A DNA stretch of 64,000 nt from Bacillus ndiopicus (lineage in GTDB: Bacteria; Bacillota; Bacilli; Bacillales_A; Planococcaceae). The DNA lies in the NCBI RefSeq assembly GCF_000612805.1, contig NZ_HG964405.1:195963-259962 (forward strand). The letters are read 5' to 3'. The translations under genes and the position numbers were made by a program. Positions 9,431-16,015 of the stretch are shown piece after piece. The notes below the pieces were generated by a model. The model did not search any database. It saw only the letters and a program-made list of their open reading frames with translations, and was not told the DNA's origin. Positions within the stretch are counted from its first letter, which is position 1. The number at the start of each line of letters is the position of its first letter.

Positions 9431-10300
9431 TTAAAATAAAAATAGTATGCCAATCATGGAACCGAATGAAAGTAGTATTCTGGCTAACTCAAACCGTAAA
9501 ATATTTAATGATGGAGCCCGGTACTTAATATAGCGCCATTGGAGATAAGCAGCAGTTACAATGGGAATAACAGCAATTGGGATGTAAAAAGGCCCAATAG
9601 CAATAATATAAAAAAGTGTTGCCAAAACTAGACTGGCGAATAGTGTGACAAGGATATGAACGCTAATGGATTTTGGGTAAATCACTTTATGATCAATCTT
9701 GTGTTTTTTATAATAATATATAGACATCAAGTTTGTTAAAACTGTGATAAGGATGAAAATAGGTAAGGCCCCCATCCTTTTTGGTGAATACAATTGATTA
9801 AATACATCCCCATATAGCTCGCGATTTTCACGATAATAAACCTTTTCATCCACATCATAAATATCTGTATCAGATAGTTGGAATTTTCTTTGTTTCCCAT
9901 TTTCAACAAAAATAACATCCACTATATATGAGCCAAGCTTACCGTCATTAACAACGGGTAGGGTATTAATTTGCTGGAAAAATTGAATTAGCTCCTCAGA
10001 TTCCCAGGTTTGTATTCGTGTATATAAAGTAGAGGTTCTTGCTTTAAAGCTCCCCTCCTCACCACTAAAGTACGTATAAATCATAGCAGAATATGTGCTG
10101 GCATTTTGTGCCGGGCGCTCAGGGTTTGTCATCATTAAAAATATAAAAATGCCGCACATGGCCATAATGATTGTAGGTATTTTCCAAGTAAATTGCTTTT
10201 TTGAGGGTTGCTGTGCAAGCGATTGTTTCATTTGTGCTTTGAGCTGTTCATTTTCTGGGAAATGATTTAATTGCTGTAGCTGTCGTTCAAGGCGATTCAT
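9431..10300 (-). CDS. Putative membrane anti-sigma factor partner
   Basis: About 289 residues. Starting at ATG 10300 places AGGAGG (complement of 10309-10314) 8 nt upstream. A short charged cytoplasmic N-terminus (RLERQLQQLNHFPENEQLKAQMKQSL) precedes a membrane helix IPTIIMAMCGIFIFLMM. An extracytoplasmic stretch of ~115 residues follows, then three or four more hydrophobic segments. The start overlaps the end of the upstream ECF sigma gene, the usual arrangement for a sigma/anti-sigma pair, which is the main basis for the call. No zinc-type anti-sigma motif (HxxxCxxC) is present. Confidence 0.6.
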   Translation of the reverse strand: MNRLERQLQQLNHFPENEQLKAQMKQSLAQQPSKKQFTWKIPTIIMAMCGIFIFLMMTNPERPAQNASTYSAMIYTYFSGEEGSFKARTSTLYTRIQTWESEELIQFFQQINTLPVVNDGKLGSYIVDVIFVENGKQRKFQLSDTDIYDVDEKVYYRENRELYGDVFNQLYSPKRMGALPIFILITVLTNLMSIYYYKKHKIDHKVIYPKSISVHILVTLFASLVLATLFYIIAIGPFYIPIAVIPIVTAAYLQWRYIKYRAPSLNILRFELARILLSFGSMIGILFLF

Positions 10301-10784
10301 GCCATTCACCTCCTAATAGTTGTTGCAGCTTTTTCATAGCACTGCGCTGGGTATTTGCAATTTTTGTTGTAGATAAGCCTGTAATAAGGCATGTTTCTTC
10401 GATGGATAGCTCCTCGATTTTACGAAAAATAAGCACTTCTCGTTGCAATGGCTTGAGTTGCTGTAGAGCCTCATACAGCTCCTTGCGTTCTTCACTTTGG
10501 ACAATCCAATCATGTGGCACATATGTAAATTCATTTTGCTCATGCTTCTTTTGGAAGGGGAGCCACTGTATAAGCGCTTTTTTACGGTAGTAATCAATGA
10601 TCAGATTGCGAGCAATTTGTCGGACAAATGTTTTAATATGTGCCTCGTTGCGAAAATTTCCTTTTAAAACCCTTACAAATGTTTCCTGTGTTAAGTCCTC
10701 GGCTAATTGCGTATGTGAAACCATTAAATATATGTATTTGTATACCGTATGGAAATGCTCCTCATAAATTGCTTCAAAATCCAA
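10287..10784 (-). CDS. ECF-type RNA polymerase sigma factor
   Basis: About 165 residues. Region 2 reads DFEAIYEEHFHTVYKYIYLMVSH...LAEDLTQETFVRVL, and region 4 LKPLQREVLIFRKIEELSIEETCLITGLSTTKIANTQRSAMKKL. The start is placed at TTG 10784, a normal distance from AAGAGAGGTG; the GTG at 10793 overlaps that site. It directs RNA polymerase to a small regulon, probably including itself. It overlaps the membrane protein gene downstream, its likely inhibitor. The inducing stress cannot be read. Confidence 0.88.
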   Translation of the reverse strand: MDFEAIYEEHFHTVYKYIYLMVSHTQLAEDLTQETFVRVLKGNFRNEAHIKTFVRQIARNLIIDYYRKKALIQWLPFQKKHEQNEFTYVPHDWIVQSEERKELYEALQQLKPLQREVLIFRKIEELSIEETCLITGLSTTKIANTQRSAMKKLQQLLGGEWHESP

Positions 10785-10969
10785 GTTTTTCACCTCTCTT
10801 ACAATATTAGACGAATGACTACGAGAAATTTGTAACTTTTTAAAAAGATTTTTTTGAAATAGGTTATACTAAATAAAGTGCGTAATTGGAGAAATGTTGA
10901 TATGAAAGCGTTTTATCGGCAGTTTCAGTTATCAGAAAATAAGAACTTTTAAAATCAACATAAAATACA

Positions 10970-10997
10970 TTCACCTTTTCGAATAATGTGTTATACT
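10970..10997 (+). promoter_or_regulatory. gapB promoter with CcpN-like operator
   Basis: TTCACC (10970-10975), 16-nt spacer, TATACT (10992-10997). Overlapping the -10, TGTGTTATACT (10987-10997) fits the reported CcpN consensus TRTGHYATAYW at every position. CcpN represses gapB under glycolytic conditions in B. subtilis, so position and sequence agree; binding here is inferred. Confidence 0.6.
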
Positions 10998-11051
10998 AAT
11001 TGACGAGTATAATAAATAAAATGATAACCTATTTACAGGAGGCTTTTTTAT

Positions 11052-12071
11052 ATGTCAGTTTCTATCGCAATTAATGGATTTGGTCGTATCGGACGCATGG
11101 TATTCCGCCAAGCTATCGTTCAGGAGGAGTTAAATTTAGTAGCTATTAATGCTAGCTACCCAGCCGAAACATTAGCTCATTTAATTAAGTATGACACAAA
11201 TCACGGTCCATTCGAAGGCACTGTTGAAACGGCGGAAGACGCATTAATCGTTAACGGTAAGCGTGTAGCGATTGTTTCAGAACGTGACCCTAAATTATTA
11301 CCTTGGAAGGCAATGGGCGTAGATATCGTAATTGAAGCAACAGGTAAATTCAATGACCGCGATAAAGCAGCTATGCATTTAGAAGCAGGTGCGAAAAAAG
11401 TAATTTTAACAGCACCAGGTAAAAATGAAGATATTACAGTTGTATTAGGTGTAAATGATGAATTATTAGACATTGAAAAACACGATGTTATTTCAAACGC
11501 TTCTTGTACAACAAACTGTTTAGCACCAGTGGCAAAAGTATTAAATGATACGTTCGGAATTGAAAACGGTTTAATGACGACAGTTCATGCTTACACGAAC
11601 GATCAAAATAACTTAGATAACCCGCACAAAGACTTACGCCGTGCACGTAACTGTGGATCATCAATTATTCCAACATCAACAGGTGCTGCGAAAGCGTTAG
11701 CACTAGTGCTACCTGAATTAAAAGGTAAATTACATGGTATGGCTTTACGTGTACCAACACCAAACGTTTCATTAGTAGACTTAGTAGTGGATTTACAAAA
11801 AGATGTAACTGTGGAAGAAGTAAACGCAGCATTTAAAGCAGCGGCAGAAGGTCCAATGAAAGGTATTTTAAATATTTCAATGGAACCATTAGTATCATCT
11901 GATTACAATACAACAACATATTCTTCAACAGTAGATGGTTTAACAACAATGGTAATGGATGACCGTAAAGTGAAAGTACTTGCTTGGTACGATAACGAAT
12001 GGGGCTACTCAGCACGCGTTGTTGATTTAGCAAAGAAAGTAGCCAATGCATTAGCAACGGTGAACGCATAA
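11052..12071 (+). CDS. gapB: Glyceraldehyde-3-phosphate dehydrogenase, gluconeogenic type
   Basis: 339 residues. The dinucleotide-binding motif INGFGRIGRMVF is at residues 7-18 and the catalytic cysteine is C152 in SNASCTTNCLAP. The coenzyme loop reads INASYPAETLAHLIKYDT, as in B. subtilis GapB, which prefers NADP and runs in the gluconeogenic direction; the acidic residue that gives GapA its NAD preference is missing. The following gene is speD, the same neighbour as in B. subtilis. A CcpN-like box overlaps the promoter, consistent with repression on sugars. Confidence 0.95.
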   Translation: MSVSIAINGFGRIGRMVFRQAIVQEELNLVAINASYPAETLAHLIKYDTNHGPFEGTVETAEDALIVNGKRVAIVSERDPKLLPWKAMGVDIVIEATGKFNDRDKAAMHLEAGAKKVILTAPGKNEDITVVLGVNDELLDIEKHDVISNASCTTNCLAPVAKVLNDTFGIENGLMTTVHAYTNDQNNLDNPHKDLRRARNCGSSIIPTSTGAAKALALVLPELKGKLHGMALRVPTPNVSLVDLVVDLQKDVTVEEVNAAFKAAAEGPMKGILNISMEPLVSSDYNTTTYSSTVDGLTTMVMDDRKVKVLAWYDNEWGYSARVVDLAKKVANALATVNA

Positions 12072-12080
12072 TATAATAAA

Positions 12081-12121
12081 GGGGCTACAGAAAATTCGGC
12101 TTTTCTCGTAGTCCCTATTTT
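12081..12121 (+). terminator. Terminator after gapB
   Basis: GGGGCTAC (12081-12088) pairs with GTAGTCCC (12108-12115) including one G-U, with AGAAAA/TTTTCT inside, followed by a short T-rich tail. Confidence 0.8.
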
Positions 12122-12185
12122 AACACTTGCAACTACTATGAAAACATCTTATAATCACACATGTGTATACATCATTTGTATCACA

Positions 12186-12239
12186 TGACTACTTAAAGGG
12201 TTAGGACCTCTTTGGACTAACTTTCCCCCGTGGTAGTCA
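12186..12239 (+). promoter_or_regulatory. Structured 5' leader upstream of speD
   Basis: Two nested stems can be drawn: TGACTAC (12186-12192) with GTAGTCA (12233-12239), and AAAGGGTTAG (12195-12204) with CTAACTTT (12217-12224). There is no T-run, so it does not look like a terminator. It lies 45 nt before the speD start codon. I do not recognise it as a known riboswitch class; a role in polyamine or SAM control is only a guess. Confidence 0.4.
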
Positions 12240-12283
12240 ACTTTGCACATTTTAAAATATTATGTCAAAGGGGGAAGCGAACC

Positions 12284-12646
12284 ATGAGAACGATGGGACG
12301 TCATGTTATTGCTGAGCTTTGGGATTGCGATTTAGAGAAGTTAAACAATGTTCAATTTATTGAGCAAACTTTTGTTGATGCAGCTTTACGATCAGGGGCA
12401 GAAGTACGTGAAGTAACTTTTCATAAATTTGCACCTCAAGGAGTAAGCGGAGTAGTAATTATTTCTGAATCGCATTTAACGATACACAGCTTTCCGGAGC
12501 ATGGCTATGCTAGCATAGATGTGTATACGTGCGGTGATTTGGATCCAACAGTAGCAGCAAATTACATTGCGGAAGCACTCGGCGCGAAAATGCGCGAAGC
12601 GGTCGTCGTGCCACGCGGTATGGGACCTGTTGTTGTTGGTACATGA
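12284..12646 (+). CDS. speD: S-adenosylmethionine decarboxylase proenzyme
   Basis: 120 residues. This pyruvoyl enzyme makes decarboxylated SAM for spermidine synthesis. The proenzyme cuts itself before Ser63 in [14 protein letters not shown], turning that serine into the pyruvoyl group. The ATG at 12284 follows AAAGGGGG and gives [15 protein letters not shown], matching the family start. The open frame extends upstream to 12230, but that part runs through the leader. The gene follows gapB as in B. subtilis, but with its own leader. Confidence 0.96.
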   Translation: MRTMGRHVIAELWDCDLEKLNNVQFIEQTFVDAALRSGAEVREVTFHKFAPQGVSGVVIISESHLTIHSFPEHGYASIDVYTCGDLDPTVAANYIAEALGAKMREAVVVPRGMGPVVVGT

Positions 12647-12680
12647 GCAGATGAATCAAGTGTTGTGAGACAAACTATAG

Positions 12681-12722
12681 GCTACTTGCCAACCGATTAA
12701 TTCGGAGGGCAGGTAGCTTATT
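12681..12722 (+). terminator. Terminator after speD
   Basis: GCTACTTGCC (12681-12690) pairs with GGCAGGTAGC (12708-12717), with a small inner CCGA/TCGG stem; a weak T-rich tail follows. The rest of the gap to 12960 is AT-rich with no convincing gene. Confidence 0.7.
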
Positions 12723-12960
12723 TGCGTTTTTATCTAAATGTAGAAAATTTTTTGTGTTACGAAAGCAATTTGTCAGCAATAATAATAACAACATATTTTT
12801 TACAGAAAGCAATGTCAAAGGTACAAATACAAAACACCTTCTCCATGGGAGTAAATACATACGTTAGATTCACCTATTATAAACGATTAAATAAAAAAAT
12901 TTTTTTACTGTATACATTTTTGATTGCTGATTCGTTGTATATGTGTAGGGAGGATAAGAA

Positions 12961-13449
12961 ATGAAAAAAGAAGATGAGCTTGCCTCCTATTTGATGCATT
13001 TAGGGGAGGAAGTGTATAAGCTTTTATTGTCAAAAAGAGCGAAAAAAGAGGATGCAGAGGATATTATTCAAAATACGATTTATAAAGTGTATATGCTGCT
13101 CGGTACATTAAATGAAAGTAACCTTCGTCCGTGGTTTTTTCGAGTAGCGTTGAACGAATATATTGATTTAAAACGTAAAAAAGACGAGCAGACGGCTTCA
13201 TTAACTGAAGAAATTTATGTAAAGCTACAGCATGCAAATAATGCGTTTGATGTAATTAATCATAAGGATGAAATTACCTATTTATTGAAAGATACGAAAC
13301 AAGAATATCGAGAAATTTTTTTGTTGAAGTATTATTATGATTTGACTTATGAGGAAATTGCACAAATTTTACATATTCAATCAGATAGTGTGAAGCAAAA
13401 ATTATATCGTGCGCGAAAAAGCATTCAGTGTCAAAATGTGGAGGGATAG
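12961..13449 (+). CDS. ECF-type RNA polymerase sigma factor (second pair)
   Basis: 162 residues from ATG 12961 behind AGGGAGGA. Region 2 contains AEDIIQNTIYKVYMLLGTLNESNLRPWFFRVALNEYID, and region 4 YREIFLLKYYYDLTYEEIAQILHIQSDSVKQKLYRARKSI. The stop is 2 nt before the start of the next gene, a membrane protein with a sigma-regulator C-terminal domain, so the two are almost certainly a sigma/anti-sigma operon. The closest B. subtilis parallel in layout is the SigM/SigY type. The signal sensed is unknown. Confidence 0.88.
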   Translation: MKKEDELASYLMHLGEEVYKLLLSKRAKKEDAEDIIQNTIYKVYMLLGTLNESNLRPWFFRVALNEYIDLKRKKDEQTASLTEEIYVKLQHANNAFDVINHKDEITYLLKDTKQEYREIFLLKYYYDLTYEEIAQILHIQSDSVKQKLYRARKSIQCQNVEG

Positions 13450-13451
13450 TA

Positions 13452-14393
13452 GTGGAAGAATCATTGCAAAAAGCAATAAAAAAAGCAAAGCTTAGAAATT
13501 TAATATTGATAGTAGCAACAGTGTTTATCGTTTTACTTGTGTCATGGGTGCTTATATATAGGATAGGTGACGTTTATGCTGGGAAAAGCTCAATTAAGCT
13601 ACAGGACGAGATAACTTTAAGACATGCGATTTCTGAACCGAATATTCAAATTAGCTCACAAGTTAGCCAACGCTCTATATTTGGTGGAACAGTTGTAACG
13701 AATCGCTCAAAGAATGTGAATGGTTATGTTGTACCTTGGAGCACATTGACGAATACCTATGGCTGGGAAAGTTTAAATCTAAATTACAATGAGTTTGTAC
13801 CGAGTTTTTATTTATCAGATAAATCTTACTATGTATATGATAAACAAACGAAAAATAAAGTAGCCACTTTTGTTCATCCTGATACGAAAAAATATTTTAC
13901 AGCTATTCCGAATGATTTGGCAGCTGTTCGTTCAATGGAAAATTATGTTGCAGAAATAGCTATTTCGTTTGACAAACCATATACTACGGAAGAAATCACA
14001 AAAATGATTCCTGAAAATTTGAATATCGAATGGTTTTATATGACATCACTGGTGCAAGATGAAGATACAGACCCTGCTGGAGTTCCTGTTTATGGATTTG
14101 CGGGGGGAATCGGGTCAGAAAAAATATATGAGGACTTTATGAAGGATTTAGCCAAATACGACATTAGTCAAAACAAGGATTTAGCCCAAGCTGATATTAA
14201 ACAAAATAATGAAGTGATTCAAACATTTTTGAAGATCAACAATGGGAAAGCCTTCAAAGATGTACCCGTTTTAGGTGTTATGTTGACAGGGCAAACGAAA
14301 AATTTTGCTGCATTAGAGGGCAAGGAATTTGTAAGGTCGGCTTCCGTAGGGGTAACTGTGCCAATGGTTCCGTATATTCAGCCAGAAAAATAA
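13452..14393 (+). CDS. Membrane anti-sigma factor with sigma-regulator C-terminal domain
   Basis: About 313 residues from GTG 13452, behind GAGGG and 2 nt after the sigma stop. A short basic N-terminus (EESLQKAIKKAKLRN) is followed by one membrane helix (LILIVATVFIVLLVSWVLIY), and the remaining ~270 residues face outwards. The C-terminal part (IPENLNIEWFYMTS, FAALEGKEFVRSASVGVTVPMVPYIQPEK) looks like the family annotated as anti-sigma factor C-terminal domain in Bacillus. The N-terminus probably holds the sigma factor at the membrane until an envelope signal arrives. Confidence 0.75.
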   Translation: MEESLQKAIKKAKLRNLILIVATVFIVLLVSWVLIYRIGDVYAGKSSIKLQDEITLRHAISEPNIQISSQVSQRSIFGGTVVTNRSKNVNGYVVPWSTLTNTYGWESLNLNYNEFVPSFYLSDKSYYVYDKQTKNKVATFVHPDTKKYFTAIPNDLAAVRSMENYVAEIAISFDKPYTTEEITKMIPENLNIEWFYMTSLVQDEDTDPAGVPVYGFAGGIGSEKIYEDFMKDLAKYDISQNKDLAQADIKQNNEVIQTFLKINNGKAFKDVPVLGVMLTGQTKNFAALEGKEFVRSASVGVTVPMVPYIQPEK

Positions 14394-14404
14394 AATCACA
14401 CCTT

Positions 14405-14441
14405 AATCAATCGAAAAATGGGCATTTTCGATTGATTTTTT
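14405..14441 (+). terminator. Terminator after the second sigma/anti-sigma operon
   Basis: AATCAATCGAAAAATG (14405-14420) pairs with CATTTTCGATTGATT (14423-14437), with a 2-nt loop as drawn, then TTTTT. Confidence 0.88.
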
Positions 14442-14475
14442 CCGCGTAGATTTATTAATTAAAAAGGAGAAAAAT

Positions 14476-15372
14476 ATGAAAAAACGACATTTAGTCATTA
14501 TAACAATACTATATACAGTCTTGATTTTATACTTCATGTTCTTAGGTTTTAATCGTTTACAAGGGGGCGATTATGAGGGATATGTATTTGAATTTGGTCC
14601 AATAGTTGGTCCATTGGATTTTCCTAGGCTTTCCTTTGGGTGGATATACGATTTTGGCAATATAGCAGCCTTTATCCCTTTTGGCATTCTATTGCCTTTA
14701 CTATACCGCTTTACGTATAAAAAATTTATTAGCATGTTTCTAGTCATTATTTTTGCATTAGAAACATTACAAGCTTTAACACGTTTAGGAAGCTTTGATA
14801 TCAATGATGTGATTTCAAATACGATAGGTGCAACCATTGGGTATATTATCTACAAAACTGCCTTCACACCAACGATTACTTTCAAAAAACTCATTACTGC
14901 TAGTTGGGTGACTTTGTTACTGTTCGTAGGCATTATCACGTTTTCAGAAATCTGGAAAGAGCGAGTAAGCTCCGTTCAACCATTACATATGATTGAAGAA
15001 ACAACAGGAACTAAGCCGCTAACAAACGATTTACCAACATTCATTGTGGAAGGTCAGAACATCAAACCACAATTTAATTTATATCGTGATAAAGGAACTT
15101 ATACGTTTACGACAAAGGGAAAAAAGGAACTTATACTCTTTTTCAATATGGGTATTCCGAATAATGAGGAATTTCAAGGAGATTTAACCATTATGGTAGA
15201 TGGGGAGAATAGATTTCAAGTAAGGGCAGATGATTTAAAGGGAGATGGTGCATTCGAAACACCATACGAGCTACCTCTATTTTACGATTCAGAAAAAATG
15301 ACAATTTCCATCACAGGAAATATGAAGCTGTGGGATGTAGGTTTCACAGAACTTAAACATTGGTGGGAGTAA
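14476..15372 (+). CDS. VanZ-like membrane protein with extracytoplasmic C-terminal domain
   Basis: 298 residues from ATG 14476 behind AAAAAGGAG. The N-terminal ~150 residues are a VanZ-like domain with four membrane segments and the family signature LETLQALTRLGSFDINDVISNTIGATIGYIIY. A fifth hydrophobic helix (ITASWVTLLLFVGIITF) leads to a ~130-residue domain, probably outside the membrane, without a recognised motif. VanZ-like proteins are linked to low-level teicoplanin resistance and envelope changes, but the function of most is unknown. It sits between two terminators, next to the envelope-type sigma operon. Confidence 0.75.
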   Translation: MKKRHLVIITILYTVLILYFMFLGFNRLQGGDYEGYVFEFGPIVGPLDFPRLSFGWIYDFGNIAAFIPFGILLPLLYRFTYKKFISMFLVIIFALETLQALTRLGSFDINDVISNTIGATIGYIIYKTAFTPTITFKKLITASWVTLLLFVGIITFSEIWKERVSSVQPLHMIEETTGTKPLTNDLPTFIVEGQNIKPQFNLYRDKGTYTFTTKGKKELILFFNMGIPNNEEFQGDLTIMVDGENRFQVRADDLKGDGAFETPYELPLFYDSEKMTISITGNMKLWDVGFTELKHWWE

Positions 15373-15386
15373 AAAGTATTGAAAAG

Positions 15387-15440
15387 AGCTGTTAGGAAAG
15401 GAAGGTGTAAACCTACTTTCCCGACAGCTTATTCTTTTTT
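15387..15440 (+). terminator. Terminator after the VanZ-like gene
   Basis: Outer AGCTGT (15387-15392) / ACAGCT (15424-15429), inner GGAAAG / CTTTCC and GGT / ACC, then TATTCTTTTTT. Confidence 0.85.
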
Positions 15441-15526
15441 GTGTGTTATAATATAATCAATATCGTGTCACTATTTTTGATATAATATAATAACTAGTAA
15501 ATTGAAATGAATCAGGAGAAATTTGT

Positions 15527-15994
15527 ATGAGATGTCCAGCTTGTCAATATAAAGATACACGTGTTGTTGATTCAAGACCTGTAGATGATAATAAAGAAAT
15601 AAGAAGAAGACGTGAGTGTGAAAAATGCTCGTTTCGTTTTACGACGTTTGAAAAAATGGAGGAAACACCACTTGTTGTCGTAAAAAAAGAAGGTGCGCGT
15701 GAGGAGTTTAGCCGTGAAAAGATTTTGCGCGGATTAATACGAGCATGTGAAAAACGACCAGTAGCTCTTGAAGAACTGGAGGAGCTTGTAATTGCAATTG
15801 AAAAAGATTTGCGTCGTTTAGGTCAATCAGAAGTTCGCTCAGAGGATGTTGGGGAAATGGTGATGGATCGCTTAATGAAGTTAGATGAAGTGGCGTATGT
15901 ACGTTTTGCCTCTGTTTATCGCAGATTTTGTGATATCGATGCATTTATTCAAGAATTAAAACAATTGCAAAATAAGCAAGGAAATACGAAGTAA
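15527..15994 (+). CDS. nrdR: Transcriptional repressor NrdR
   Basis: 155 residues. The N-terminal zinc ribbon uses C3, C6, C31 and C34 (MRCPAC...CEKC), and an ATP-cone follows ([24 protein letters not shown]). NrdR senses ATP/dATP and represses ribonucleotide reductase operons. The start follows CAGGAG. It lies 21 bp before dnaB, the conserved nrdR-dnaB-dnaI order of Bacillales, and probably heads that operon. Confidence 0.97.
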   Translation: MRCPACQYKDTRVVDSRPVDDNKEIRRRRECEKCSFRFTTFEKMEETPLVVVKKEGAREEFSREKILRGLIRACEKRPVALEELEELVIAIEKDLRRLGQSEVRSEDVGEMVMDRLMKLDEVAYVRFASVYRRFCDIDAFIQELKQLQNKQGNTK

Positions 15995-16015
15995 TGCTAT
16001 GTAAGGAGGGTTAAG

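Noticed and set aside
12722..12964. 80-codon frame before the second sigma gene
   Set aside because: It starts in the speD terminator tail, has no ribosome site, and covers the sigma gene's own ribosome site.
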